A model generated the notes under the pieces. That model was given only the letters and a program-made list of their open reading frames with translations, was not told where the DNA came from and did not search any database. 64,000 nucleotides of DNA, taken from NCBI GenBank assembly GCA_016743235.1, contig VRZD01000027.1:1-64000 (forward strand), written 5' to 3'. The stretch is from Pantanalinema sp. GBBB05 (GTDB lineage Bacteria; Cyanobacteriota; Cyanobacteriia; Leptolyngbyales; Leptolyngbyaceae). Position numbers and translations under genes: made by a program. Positions 1 through 8,693 of this stretch are shown here, in pieces (the stretch's first letter is position 1; every line of letters begins with the position of its first letter).

Positions 1-126
1 TCGATTGTCTGGTTTCAACTCCTCAAACAGATCCGAATAAGCAAAGATGTTGCCGCACAACACGGGTTTGAAATTGTTCTCAAATCATTGCCCAGCTTGG
101 TTTATTGGGAGAGGTGCAAGATCTGA
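1..126 (+). CDS. C-terminal tail of an unidentified protein (cut by window edge)
   Basis: One frame stays open from base 1 to a TGA at 124-126, giving 41 residues with a plausible protein composition and ending in YWERCKI. The other frames on both strands are interrupted within about 50 codons. A strong hairpin followed by a T run lies about 110 bases further on and would suit a gene ending here. The product is not recognisable from this tail, and chance cannot be excluded at this length. Confidence 0.3.
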   Translation, partial: SIVWFQLLKQIRISKDVAAQHGFEIVLKSLPSLVYWERCKI

Positions 127-235
127 GCTAATATTCTTCAGCCCAACGTCCTGCCAGTTGCGTGGCAATCGTCGCTTATAAAAAAGGGGGATTGTCGTCG
201 TTATACCAAAGCTGTCAATTGTGTCGTTGGCTCAC

Positions 236-280
236 CATCGGCAAATTCAACCAGATGGATTTGCCGATGCTGCCTTTTTT
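236..280 (+). terminator. Rho-independent-type hairpin with T run
   Basis: A perfect 11-bp inverted repeat (CATCGGCAAAT at 236-246, ATTTGCCGATG at 259-269) with a 12-base loop is followed by six T at 275-280. The T run is only on the + strand side, so it would end transcription coming from the gene tail at 1-126. It sits between convergent genes. Confidence 0.55.
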
Positions 281-295
281 GGTAGCGACTTGGCG

Positions 296-844
296 TTACC
301 ACGATCGCAGAAATAACTGCGTTATATAGTAAGTGTTACCCCGCCGCCAGATACCAACTCCGGTTTCCCGATATTCTGACCGGATGATGTTCGCGCGATG
401 ACCTGGACTATGCATCCAACCACTAATTGCCGCTGGCACAGGTTGCGCAATATTCGTGCTGGTAAATAGATTCTCACCTAGCATGAAATAGACGATCCCT
501 GCCGATCGCACTCGCTCCACCATCGTGTCTCCTTGCGGACTTTTGTGAGCGAAGAACCGCTGCTCTGCCATCCGCCGACTGTAGTTGCGGGCAACCTGTG
601 CCAGTTGTTCATGATGCCGTAACGGACTTAAACCCTGTTGCTGACGAATCGTGTTAATCCGTTGGCGCACCTCAGCTTCCATAGCTGCTGTTGTGGCAGA
701 TTGCCCAGGGGAAGGGGGCAGTTGTGGCGAGTGGGCCTGACGGGGTAGCAAGGATGGAAGTTGATCTGGCAACTGCTGAATGACTTCACATCCCGTTAGA
801 CAGAGCACCAGCCAAACCAGACCAACCTGAATTCCACGGTTCAT
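296..844 (-). CDS. CAP/SCP-domain lipoprotein
   Basis: This is a 182-residue secreted protein of the CAP (SCP/PR-1-like) superfamily. Residues 1-19 form a lipoprotein signal ending in the lipobox LTGC, so Cys19 is the likely lipidated residue. A Pro/Ser/Gln-rich linker runs to about residue 50. The CAP domain follows, with the expected landmarks FAHKSP, GENL and SPGHRANI, which supply the conserved His/Glu/His cavity residues. Bacterial CAP proteins are extracytoplasmic and their substrates are mostly unknown, so no specific role is claimed. It lies three bases downstream of the DJ-1/PfpI gene on the same strand, so the two are probably cotranscribed. Confidence 0.85.
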   Translation of the reverse strand: MNRGIQVGLVWLVLCLTGCEVIQQLPDQLPSLLPRQAHSPQLPPSPGQSATTAAMEAEVRQRINTIRQQQGLSPLRHHEQLAQVARNYSRRMAEQRFFAHKSPQGDTMVERVRSAGIVYFMLGENLFTSTNIAQPVPAAISGWMHSPGHRANIIRSEYRETGVGIWRRGNTYYITQLFLRSW

Positions 845-847
845 GAA

Positions 848-1417
848 TTAACGTGTACCTGTTGAGGCAGTAGCAGCAGCTGTCCGAGAAAACAATTCCA
901 ACATTTCCCGATTGAAGGCTGGAATGTCATCTGGTTGGCGGCTGGTCACCCAGTTACCATCTACTACTACGTCTTGATCCAACCATTTACCACCCGCATT
1001 CCGAATATCATCTTGAATCGTGTAATAACTGGTCAGCGATCGCCCTTGGACTAAACCGGCTGAGATCAGTTCCCACGGAGCATGACAAATGGCGGCGATC
1101 GGTTTACCTGTCTCTTGAACTCGTTTCAGGAAGGCTTGGACTTTAGGTAACACTCGCAACATATCTGCATTTAGGGCACCACCAGGTAGTAACACGGCAT
1201 GATAGTCATCTGGATTCGCTTGATCAATCAAGCCTTCGGCAGCCACGGTCACCCCTTTGTCATGGTGACGGAACGCTTGGATTTGCTCTTGTTTGGTGGA
1301 TAAGATTTCGACTTTTGCTCCTGCTGCTTTGAGCGCTTGGACCGGCTGAATCAGTTCAGACTCTTCAAATCCATCTGTCACCAGAACCGCTACTCGTAAG
1401 TTTGATAAGTCGCGCAT
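848..1417 (-). CDS. DJ-1/PfpI family protein
   Basis: This 189-residue cytoplasmic protein belongs to the type 1 glutamine amidotransferase-like DJ-1/PfpI family. The nucleophile elbow is AAICHAPW with the family Cys, and the conserved acidic position lies in DGFEESEL near the N terminus. Members act as deglycase, hydratase or stress proteins (YhbO/PfpI-like), and the exact activity cannot be read from sequence. A start six codons upstream (1435) is possible, but an AGGAG sits inside those six codons and is well spaced for the ATG ending at 1417, so I chose the shorter form. It is the first gene of a two-gene unit with the CAP lipoprotein. Confidence 0.87.
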   Translation of the reverse strand: MRDLSNLRVAVLVTDGFEESELIQPVQALKAAGAKVEILSTKQEQIQAFRHHDKGVTVAAEGLIDQANPDDYHAVLLPGGALNADMLRVLPKVQAFLKRVQETGKPIAAICHAPWELISAGLVQGRSLTSYYTIQDDIRNAGGKWLDQDVVVDGNWVTSRQPDDIPAFNREMLELFSRTAAATASTGTR

Positions 1418-1548
1418 GCATTCTCCTAATCGCATTGCTATGCTCCATCCGCGATCGCATCGCTCAAATGGAGATTGGCTGCTTTCATGCTAAGGAGTGA
1501 GCGAGCAGGGAACGTCTTTCTCTGGAAAGGTTTAGGGGACAAGCTAGC

Positions 1549-1728
1549 CTATGCCGTTTCTAGCCAATCAAAGATGCGGTTGAGGTCATCCAGAGTCACC
1601 AGACCATACTGCCAGAGAATAATTGGCAGCAAATTTGGGGTAATGTCTTGATGGCGTTGCGCTACCGCGATCGCAGCGGCGGGAATTGCCAATTCTTCCT
1701 GTAAAAACTGAATTAACCTCGCATCCAC
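1549..1728 (-). CDS. DUF2949-type small protein
   Basis: This is a 59-residue protein starting with GTG, preceded by a good ribosome-binding sequence (AGGTGA, four bases away). It contains LIQFLQEEL near the start and ILWQYGLVTLDDLNRIFDWL near the end, the pattern I associate with the cyanobacterial DUF2949 family. It is soluble, helical and of unknown function. It stands alone, with about 130 bases to the DJ-1 gene downstream and 115 to the YidD-like gene upstream. Confidence 0.7.
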   Translation of the reverse strand: MDARLIQFLQEELAIPAAAIAVAQRHQDITPNLLPIILWQYGLVTLDDLNRIFDWLETA

Positions 1729-1843
1729 AGTTCACCTACCCAGTCCGACCCTTCTTTATGAGAAAGGTAACAAGATTTGTAAATTTGTGCAACAGATTTT
1801 CAGGTTCGGCTTACCGATACTGATTTAACGGATCCAGTCAGCA

Positions 1844-2509
1844 CTACCAGCTGCAACTCCCACAATCCAGTGCCCCACAATCCAAAGCTCCACAATCTAA
1901 ACTGCTACAGTCAAGAGCGCCCCATTCGCAACCATGACAATCCAGGGCAGCACATTGATGATGACTACTGCCTAGAACGTCACAATCTAGCCCACTGCAA
2001 TCAGCACATTCGAGGACTTCACACCCAGAACAATCGGTATGGCTAGACGAGTTGACTCCAGCTTGCTGCCTAGTCCGATTGAACTGAGAGTTTGTTACGT
2101 TTTGTCCTAAATCCGCTGGAATGTTATCGGCATCAATCGGCTCATCAGTAGACAGGCTCTGATCGTCGATCGCTGCCCAGGTAGTTTGAGTTGGGCATTG
2201 CGACCGCTGCTTCAGAATTTGGTTGGCGGTTTTACAAGCCCGAAAGCGATCGCGAATTAATGGTAGTGACTGCCACAGACCCTGCGTTTGAATCGTGCGT
2301 TTAATGTATTGAGAACAGGATTCATCCCTATGCAGAACGCGGTAGGCACAGGAAAAGCCCTTATGAGGAGAGATCCGAGTTTGATATAACGAGATTAGGG
2401 TAGTAGCGGTTTGGCGCGTGAAGGCGTCGGTTGGAGAAATTGACATACAGTGAAGGGAAGAAATAGTGGCGTGACGATAGGACTGAATGCTCTGTGGCAG
2501 AATGACCAT
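1844..2509 (-). CDS. YidD-like protein with Cys-rich repeat tail
   Basis: A 221-residue protein. Residues about 35-100 match the YidD (DUF37) family: a YQTRISP motif, then GFSCAYRV, ESCSQY and a basic Arg/Cys segment near RFRACK. YidD proteins sit at the inner membrane next to YidC and help membrane-protein insertion. This copy has an unusual spacing between the first Cys and the SCS motif, so it may be a paralogue rather than the canonical factor. A polar linker leads to a C-terminal tail of about 63 residues (bases 1847-2035) with 13 Cys, ending in repeated LDCGA pentads. Neither candidate start (2509 or 2446) has a clear ribosome-binding site. Confidence 0.65.
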   Translation of the reverse strand: MVILPQSIQSYRHATISSLHCMSISPTDAFTRQTATTLISLYQTRISPHKGFSCAYRVLHRDESCSQYIKRTIQTQGLWQSLPLIRDRFRACKTANQILKQRSQCPTQTTWAAIDDQSLSTDEPIDADNIPADLGQNVTNSQFNRTRQQAGVNSSSHTDCSGCEVLECADCSGLDCDVLGSSHHQCAALDCHGCEWGALDCSSLDCGALDCGALDCGSCSW

Positions 2510-2701
2510 CGCGGCTTGTAACTTCAGCTACACCGCAGAAATCAGTCGCTCCGTAGTGGTTAATCTCTGTAAGAGTTGTCATGATAAATACCACTACTGG
2601 AGGAAGGGCTGAGCTACGGTAAACTAAAACCTTGCATACTGAAAAAACACTCACTTAGCGTTGACATATCTTTACAAAACTCACTATTTACGCCTAACTA
2701 A

Positions 2702-3067
2702 ATGATTGATTTCACTCCTTTACTTGAATTCTCCCGCCAGCATTGCCTAACGATCTGTGCGGGTTTGGTTCCCCTAAATTTGCTGGCAACCTTGCTGACC
2801 ATGATCCTGGCAGCACTCAGCTATCCTCACCACCGACTCTGGCAATCAGCCGGGGTCGCATGGGTTTTTGCGATCGCCCTAGTACTCCATGTCTGGAGTT
2901 GGTTCATTATCGGTGTTGTGGCTATCCCCACCTTTGTGTTAATGGCATTAGGCATCACCTGCATCAGTATCAACGCCTGGTTAGTCTGGCAACCAGAAAA
3001 AATGGTGGAATTAATCAGTTGGGTTAGGCAATCGTGGCATGATTACCGGAAATTAGATCTAGAGTAG
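2702..3067 (+). CDS. Small hypothetical membrane protein
   Basis: A 121-residue protein with three hydrophobic stretches (about 15-45, 50-75 and 75-97) and a polar basic C-terminal tail. I do not recognise a family. It ends 24 bases before the DUF2232 membrane protein on the same strand, so they are probably cotranscribed and may act together in the envelope. There is no clear ribosome-binding sequence before the ATG. Confidence 0.6.
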   Translation: MIDFTPLLEFSRQHCLTICAGLVPLNLLATLLTMILAALSYPHHRLWQSAGVAWVFAIALVLHVWSWFIIGVVAIPTFVLMALGITCISINAWLVWQPEKMVELISWVRQSWHDYRKLDLE

Positions 3068-3091
3068 ATCTGCGAATCCTACATCGGTTAC

Positions 3092-3913
3092 ATGAGTCAA
3101 TCTGCCGGAGACCATCAAGCTGAACCTACAGGCGAGCGATCGTCTCATCCCGCTTCATCCTCAGAGCCAGCCGCCGCCTCGATCGAGGCTGCCTGGTTAG
3201 AAGCCGAACAAGAGTTATCGTTAGACTCGACCTCTCAGACCTCTGATCCAGCGCCTGATCCAGCTGCAACAGTGCGATCGTTTGATCCATCTAGCCCGCT
3301 AATTCTGGTAGAAACGGCGTTTCTTGCCAGCGCCGCTAGCTTGATTTGGTTTGTCAATTATTACTTTCCGATGGGTCCCCTGCTACGAATCTTTTTTCCC
3401 ATCCCGATCGCTCTAATTTACCTGCGTTGGGGTCAGCGAGCCGCTGGGATGGGAGCCTTGGTCTCAGGCTTATTGCTTAGTGTACTCATGGGACCAGCCC
3501 GTAGCATCTTATTTGTCATGCCCTTTGGATTGATGGGAGTATTACTGGGCTTGCTATGGCAACGGCGAGCCGCCTGGGGTCTGTCGATCGCCCTGGGGGC
3601 AATCTTAGGGTCGTTTGGCTTTTTCTTCCGCATCTGGTTGGTATCGTTACTGTTGGGGGATGATCTCTGGCTCTACGCCACCACTCAAGTCACCCAGCTC
3701 ATCGACTGGGCTTGTATTAAGCTAGGCATCGTTTTTCAGCCTACGCTACCGCTGATTCAGGCGATCGCGGTCATTATGGTGATCATTAATAATCTGGTTT
3801 ATCTCTTCGTAGTGCATTTAGTTGCCTGGTTTCTCCTCGATCGCTTGAATAACCCCATTCCCCGACCACCGAAATGGGTGCAGGTATTGATGGAGTATGA
3901 AGGCGAGGGTTAA
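3092..3913 (+). CDS. DUF2232 family membrane protein
   Basis: A 273-residue protein. The first 75 residues are polar and Ser/Pro/Glu-rich, probably disordered and cytoplasmic. From about residue 75 it is strongly hydrophobic with six or more membrane segments, resembling the DUF2232 (YybS-like) family of integral membrane proteins. Recognisable pieces are YYFPMGPLLRIFFPIPIAL and the short C terminus IPRPPKWVQ. The family has no settled function, though its fold suggests a transport or substrate-binding membrane component. It forms a short transcription unit with the gene at 2702. Confidence 0.75.
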   Translation: MSQSAGDHQAEPTGERSSHPASSSEPAAASIEAAWLEAEQELSLDSTSQTSDPAPDPAATVRSFDPSSPLILVETAFLASAASLIWFVNYYFPMGPLLRIFFPIPIALIYLRWGQRAAGMGALVSGLLLSVLMGPARSILFVMPFGLMGVLLGLLWQRRAAWGLSIALGAILGSFGFFFRIWLVSLLLGDDLWLYATTQVTQLIDWACIKLGIVFQPTLPLIQAIAVIMVIINNLVYLFVVHLVAWFLLDRLNNPIPRPPKWVQVLMEYEGEG

Positions 3914-4002
3914 CGAGCAAGCAAGAGAAGCTGGAAGGAGAAATGGACTAAAACCCAGCATAGACAATTATTCATCATGATTTCGTTGCTTGCTGAGCCG
4001 CT

Positions 4003-5145
4003 ATGCTTCAATTTGGCTTTGTCCGACTTTACACACACCTCGATCGAGGAAAAGATTGGTTACAACGTTATCGAGCAAAACAGCCGCTTTTGGCTTGTGT
4101 CTTAGGATTTACGGACACTGGATTAATTCCGGGGATCTCGGCAGCCGGGGCGACTCCAGCCGATCGCCAGTACACAGCCATTGCAGATGCTGAATTTCTG
4201 TATGCCGGAGTGCAGCCCTGCCCTAAATATCCGTTACCACCACTGCATGTCGGGGCATCTCCAGTATTAATTTCTCGGGCTGTGATTGCCGCTCAAAAGA
4301 TTCCGGTCTATGTATTTAATGCTGGCTTGCCGCAACCTCCCGCTGTTCCTGCGATCGACTTAGGCGGTTGTCCGGCTCAATGTTTAAGTCAAGGCCAGGC
4401 GCTACCGCTAGAAGTTGTAGACCACTTGCTACAACAAGGACTCAAGTGGGGCGCGGCGCTAGCCACTGAAGTTGGTTCAGGTTACTTGGTGATCGGGGAA
4501 TGCGTGGTTGGGGGAACAACGACCGCATTAGCGGTACTGGCAGGCTTGGGAGTTGCAGCGAATGGAAAAATCAATAGCAGCCATTCCACCTGCAACCATC
4601 TCCAGAAATGGAGTTTGGTAGAAACAGGATTACGGCAAGCCGGATTGTGGTCAGTCCCTCAGCGCCCAGACAACAGACCGTCAGGTACGGAAATCATTGC
4701 CGCCGTTGGCGACCCAATGCAGATTGTTGTAGCAGGAATGGCGATCGCGGCTAGTCGAACCTGTGGTGTGTTGTTAGCCGGTGGCACCCAAATGCTGGCT
4801 GTGTATGAGTTACTACACACGATCGCTCAGGAGCAGCAGTTGGTATGGCACCCGGAACAAATTGTCGTTGGCACAACCCGTTGGGTAGCTGAAGATCCGA
4901 CGGGCGATACGATCGGACTCGCTCAATTAATCAAACCAGTCCCGCTGATCGCTACCCCACTCAGTTTTGCGAGTTCCCAATATGAACAATTCCGTGCTTA
5001 TGAACAGGGCTATGTGAAGGAAGGGGTTGGTGCAGGCGGCTGTGCGATCGCAGCTCACCTGTATCAGGGCTGGGAACAGGCAGAATTACTCTCCGCGATC
5101 GAGTCCCTTACCGATCAGTACTATAGCCGCCCTAATGATGCATGA
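4003..5145 (+). CDS. cobT: CobT-family nicotinate-nucleotide phosphoribosyltransferase
   Basis: This 380-residue protein matches the archaeal/cyanobacterial CobT-like family (TIGR00303 type). These are related to nicotinate mononucleotide:5,6-dimethylbenzimidazole phosphoribosyltransferase, which activates the lower ligand of cobamides. Visible landmarks are GFTDTGLIPGIS, a glycine-rich GECVVGGTTTALAVLAGLG segment, GDPMQIVVAGMA and AGGTQMLAVYEL. It is full length and cytoplasmic. Cyanobacteria typically make pseudocobalamin, so the natural base may be adenine. No other cobalamin gene or recognisable cobalamin riboswitch is nearby. A competing ATG just upstream is in another frame. Confidence 0.85.
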   Translation: MLQFGFVRLYTHLDRGKDWLQRYRAKQPLLACVLGFTDTGLIPGISAAGATPADRQYTAIADAEFLYAGVQPCPKYPLPPLHVGASPVLISRAVIAAQKIPVYVFNAGLPQPPAVPAIDLGGCPAQCLSQGQALPLEVVDHLLQQGLKWGAALATEVGSGYLVIGECVVGGTTTALAVLAGLGVAANGKINSSHSTCNHLQKWSLVETGLRQAGLWSVPQRPDNRPSGTEIIAAVGDPMQIVVAGMAIAASRTCGVLLAGGTQMLAVYELLHTIAQEQQLVWHPEQIVVGTTRWVAEDPTGDTIGLAQLIKPVPLIATPLSFASSQYEQFRAYEQGYVKEGVGAGGCAIAAHLYQGWEQAELLSAIESLTDQYYSRPNDA

Positions 5146-5235
5146 AATCGAACAAATCCTGTGAAGCAGTGAGGCTACGGAACTGCTGTTCAAGCCCAAA
5201 TAGCATGGCTAGATCCAAACAGGTGACTGTAGCGA

Positions 5236-5601
5236 TTAATGAACCCGCTGCGAAAAGAGTTGTTCTTCCAAGGCAGCAATCCGACTATAGGCCGCTGTCA
5301 GTTGAGCCGTTAATCGCTGGACTTGAATTTCAGGAGACAACGGCTTTTCATTACTTTGCATTGCAGCATCTAAGCCACCCGCATCTACTAAAACATCCTT
5401 ATGTTCCATCGCTGCATCTAAACCGCTGTGCTGAGACCGATAACGAGCAATAATTCCAGCATCAGAGGGATAAACAGAATCTGGTCTCTGCTTACATTCA
5501 GACCATACCTCAGTCACCTTATTACTCAACTGGTCAACCAATTGATACAAGGCATCAACTTTTGTAGTTAATGTACCAATTTGCTTTTGTAGAGTATCCA
5601 T
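5236..5601 (-). CDS. Hypothetical coiled-coil protein
   Basis: A 121-residue protein of unknown function. Residues 1-32 show a heptad-like pattern (TTKVDALYQLVDQL), a middle region repeats the phrase GLDAAM twice about 18 residues apart, and the last 35 residues form another helical heptad stretch (AAYSRIAALEEQL). A GGGG sits six bases before the ATG. It is soluble and probably oligomeric. The opposite strand also has an open frame of 103 codons, but that one lacks any protein-like pattern. Confidence 0.6.
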   Translation of the reverse strand: MDTLQKQIGTLTTKVDALYQLVDQLSNKVTEVWSECKQRPDSVYPSDAGIIARYRSQHSGLDAAMEHKDVLVDAGGLDAAMQSNEKPLSPEIQVQRLTAQLTAAYSRIAALEEQLFSQRVH

Positions 5602-6248
5602 CTAATGCCCCAATTGCCCTAGTAGTTCTTAGCCTACATTCTAGATAATGACTTGTGGTATTGCGGCTTATTCCTGAATCATTTAACCTTTGATTCAAGA
5701 TTCTCGGATACTAACAAATTTCCTGCTGATGGTATGTCCGCAGAAGCCGACTAGGCATGACTTACATCCTGATTTACATGCAAAAAATTGAAACGTTTTT
5801 GGTCAAATGCTTGATGTTGTGGTTACGTTAGCAGGAATCGAATCAAGGCACAGGGATTGCTATTTTTTTAGCTATAGGTCAGCAGCGAAGTCATAGGCTG
5901 GCAAAAGAAATTGACACTAAGATTTAAGCCACGATCGAAGCGGTGTGAATCATACTCAGAAGTATCGTCAATTACAGATCGCAACGAACACCCAGCATGA
6001 AAAAAACAACCGTATGATTACGCTTTTATGACTGCTTCAAACCCATTAACTTGAGGCAGCTAGCAAGCAAACGATCGCCGTTGATCTAGCAGCATACTGA
6101 GTGAATTGATGGCAGAATAGGGAATGCAAGCGAAATACTTTGATCCACGGATGTTGAGCATAACGACCTTGAAAGTTTAAGCTTCAATCCTGCGATCGTC
6201 GGGAACTAGCAGTTCTTGGTTCAATTCATCTCATTTTGTGAACTCTGA
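5602..6248. other. Gene-free stretch, 647 bp
   Basis: No frame longer than about 40 codons with protein-like composition was found on either strand. It is more AT-rich than the flanks, with a run of seven T near 5867. It lies between two divergent transcription units (hypothetical at 5601, lipoprotein at 6249) and probably holds their promoters. I see no repeat or RNA motif that I can name. Confidence 0.5.
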
Positions 6249-7469
6249 ATGTCCATTAAGCCTCCACCGTTTGTCCCTATTAGTCGGCGATCGCTACTGA
6301 CCGGAGTCGCAGGCTGGACAGCTAGCCAACTGCTAGCAGGATGCAGTAATCAAGCTGGTGTTACCTTAACCATTCAACTCCTCCAGAAATCAATTCCATT
6401 ACAGGTTTTAAGTGAATTTACGCAAGCGAATAAAACGATCGCCTTGCAAACCACGCCACAGCCGCAATTACAATCATTGTTTGAACAGCTACAAGCCTGG
6501 CAGCGAGCTGGCAAACCCCTCCCTGCCTCATCAGCCTGGCACTTACCTGATTGGATACCGTTGGTGGGTGATCGGTCAGATCCATCCGTTGCAGATTTAG
6601 TGGCATTAGGCGATTACTGGCTCGATAAAGCGATTCAGCAAGGCCTGATCCAACCACTTGAACCTAAACAAATCCCGAACTGGCAGCAGCTAGATCCCCG
6701 TTGGCAAGCCTTAGTCACCCGCCGGACAGCATCGGGTAAGGCAGCGACCCAGGAGCAGGTATGGGCAGCACCGTACCGGTGGGGCAGTACCGTGATTGCC
6801 TATCGCCAGGATGTGTTTGCTGCCCGCCAATTAACACCTCCCAGCGATTGGAGCGATCTATGGCGATCAGACTTACGGGGTCGAATTTCCTTACTCGACC
6901 AGCCTCGGGAAGTGATTGGCTTAACCCTGAAGAAACTGGGGAAATCCTATAACACTCAAGACCTGGAAGCGATTGCTACTCTCAAATCGGAACTATTAGC
7001 CCTCCAGCAAAACATCAAATTCTATAGCTCTACTAACTACCTGCAACCCCTATTGTTGGAAGATACCTGGGTTGCCGTTGGTTGGTCACAGGATATCCTC
7101 CCCTGGATCACCCGCAGTCAGCAGATCGCCGCGATCGTGCCGCGCTCTGGCACAGCATTATGGGCAGATTTATGGGTGCGTCCAGCCTCCAGTCCTACGA
7201 CGACAGCAGCTCAAGCTGCCACATGGATCAATTTTTGCTGGCAACCTCACATCGCCAACCAAATTACGCAGTTGAGTCAAGCGGCGTCTCCCATTACCCT
7301 AACGCTATCGCCAGAGCAATTACCGACAACGTTACAGAATTGTTCGCTGCTGCTACCCGATCGCAGGATTTTACAAGCCAGTGAATTTCTGCAACCTTTA
7401 CCTGAGCCAGCCATACAGCAGTATCAGGCACTATGGGAACAAGTCCGGCAAGCTGGCAGACTGAGTTAA
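6249..7469 (+). CDS. Extracellular solute-binding lipoprotein, PotD-like
   Basis: A 406-residue periplasmic binding protein. The N terminus has twin arginines (SRRSLL, residues 12-17), a hydrophobic stretch and the lipobox LAGC with Cys32, suggesting Tat export and lipidation. The rest fits the spermidine/putrescine- or iron-type binding-protein fold (family 1/6), including the APYRWGSTVIAYRQD hinge segment typical of PotD relatives. Such proteins deliver ligand to an ABC importer, but no permease or ATPase gene is adjacent, so the transporter must be elsewhere. The ligand is unknown; polyamine is a guess from resemblance only. Confidence 0.75.
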   Translation: MSIKPPPFVPISRRSLLTGVAGWTASQLLAGCSNQAGVTLTIQLLQKSIPLQVLSEFTQANKTIALQTTPQPQLQSLFEQLQAWQRAGKPLPASSAWHLPDWIPLVGDRSDPSVADLVALGDYWLDKAIQQGLIQPLEPKQIPNWQQLDPRWQALVTRRTASGKAATQEQVWAAPYRWGSTVIAYRQDVFAARQLTPPSDWSDLWRSDLRGRISLLDQPREVIGLTLKKLGKSYNTQDLEAIATLKSELLALQQNIKFYSSTNYLQPLLLEDTWVAVGWSQDILPWITRSQQIAAIVPRSGTALWADLWVRPASSPTTTAAQAATWINFCWQPHIANQITQLSQAASPITLTLSPEQLPTTLQNCSLLLPDRRILQASEFLQPLPEPAIQQYQALWEQVRQAGRLS

Positions 7470-7486
7470 TTGATACCGGGCTGCGA

Positions 7487-8269
7487 CTAGCGTCCTCGAA
7501 AGCCAGCTTTGCCAGAAGAGTCGAGGACAACATCACAACTTAACATCGTTGGGCGTTCCAGGGTAGAAAGAGTGATTTCGGTACTATCGTCTACTGGCGG
7601 AGGTTGTAGCGATCGTTGAGCATTTTTTAACTCAGTTAGATCTACGTTACTGAAATCACAGGTGTAAGCGCCTAGCAGCTTGGCTCGATTGTCAAACACT
7701 CGCAGGTTGTAACCAAAATCCTTCGCACCATTGCCGAATTCATTAATAAACTCGTAGCGTTCCAGGTAATCCAGCAAACTCCACAGTTGTCGATTGACTA
7801 CAACATCGACCCGACCCGGTTCATCGTTAGTCAATGGATAGGCTAACCAATTCTCGACCAACTTGGCTTCAGATGGATCCTGAGCGGCATGATGCTCTTC
7901 TGTCCACCATAAACTGGGAACGGTTAAAGCAACCTTGGAAATGGTCGTGGCACTCCGTAGAGGGGCAGGCAGTGGTTCCATATTTAGAGCTGCCACATCC
8001 AAAGGCGCCACACTCGGTAACAGATTGGGATTAGGAACCGCCGTGGCGGGGATAGGTTCGGCTGCGATCGCGGCATGATTCCAGTTCAGGTGAGATGCCA
8101 TGACCCCACCTAAACTACCGAGTCCGGCTAGTAATACCACCAGCCGGATGACAGATGCCGATAGTTTCCTCGAGTTGTCTAAATTGCCACTACAAGAAGT
8201 AGCGGTTATCGTGCCAATCTCCGGCTTGCACTGATGCAGCCCCGCGTTTGCGCCAGGTAACTTCTCCAC
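7487..8269 (-). CDS. Hypothetical exported or membrane-anchored protein
   Basis: Up to 260 residues, no family recognised. A single hydrophobic segment (VVLLAGLGSLGGVMAS, about residues 44-59) looks like a signal or anchor and is followed by a Pro/Ala-rich linker and a mixed alpha/beta domain of about 150 residues with SLWWTEE and RVDVVVNRQLWSLLDYLERY. The longest form starts with GTG at 8269 and overlaps the ComFB gene by 80 bases; a GTG at 8140 is the other option and starts right at the hydrophobic segment. It is probably cotranscribed with ComFB and would face the periplasm or lumen. Confidence 0.55.
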   Translation of the reverse strand: MEKLPGANAGLHQCKPEIGTITATSCSGNLDNSRKLSASVIRLVVLLAGLGSLGGVMASHLNWNHAAIAAEPIPATAVPNPNLLPSVAPLDVAALNMEPLPAPLRSATTISKVALTVPSLWWTEEHHAAQDPSEAKLVENWLAYPLTNDEPGRVDVVVNRQLWSLLDYLERYEFINEFGNGAKDFGYNLRVFDNRAKLLGAYTCDFSNVDLTELKNAQRSLQPPPVDDSTEITLSTLERPTMLSCDVVLDSSGKAGFRGR

Positions 8270-8693
8270 GAGCTGTCCGAATTAAGGTTTGCTCAACAAC
8301 ATCGACGACATTTTGCCAGGAAAGTTCATCCGTTCTCAGTAATTCCTGTAATTCCTGTAATGCAGTCTGAGAGTTCCGATCTTCTTCCACTTTTAGGGGC
8401 GTAGCTGATCGCAAAGGATCTCGTTGGACGGCTGCGATCGCTTGCCGGACTGCCATCATAATTTGATTATGCATTTCTCGGCTAGCCCGATTCCGTTGCT
8501 GTTGCCATCCTTGCTGGCTGGTAGCATACATGGGGGGTAGGCGATTCAGCGCATAGGCAATGACTTCTGTTTTATTAATGTAATTGGCAACTCTGGTTGG
8601 CAAATGTTGACACTGGTGATCAACTTCTTCCACCACCAGAGATTCCATGACATTACGGTAAGTGTGCGATTGTTCAGGTTGCGTTGTCGGCAT
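8190..8693 (-). CDS. comFB: ComFB family protein (late competence / c-di-GMP receptor)
   Basis: A 167-residue protein. Residues about 12-75 match ComFB: NVMESLVVEEVDHQ, then INKTEVIAYALNRLPPMYA and GWQQQ. ComFB of Bacillus is in the competence operon; cyanobacterial ComFB/CdgR proteins have been reported as c-di-GMP receptors affecting natural competence, pili or cell size. The C-terminal 90 residues are polar and helical without a recognised domain. I chose the ATG at 8693 because GGAG lies seven bases upstream; the open frame extends back to 8807 through a hydrophobic stretch that is probably not translated. A c-di-GMP enzyme gene lies far downstream at 61148. Confidence 0.8.
   Translation of the reverse strand: MPTTQPEQSHTYRNVMESLVVEEVDHQCQHLPTRVANYINKTEVIAYALNRLPPMYATSQQGWQQQRNRASREMHNQIMMAVRQAIAAVQRDPLRSATPLKVEEDRNSQTALQELQELLRTDELSWQNVVDVVEQTLIRTARGEVTWRKRGAASVQAGDWHDNRYFL

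Noticed and set aside
2361..2654. 97-codon frame on the minus strand
   Set aside because: It overlaps the start of the YidD-like gene in another frame, and its sequence lacks any domain pattern or ribosome-binding site.
5142..5453. 103-codon + strand frame after cobT
   Set aside because: It is antisense to the coiled-coil gene at 5236-5601, whose heptads and start site are more convincing.
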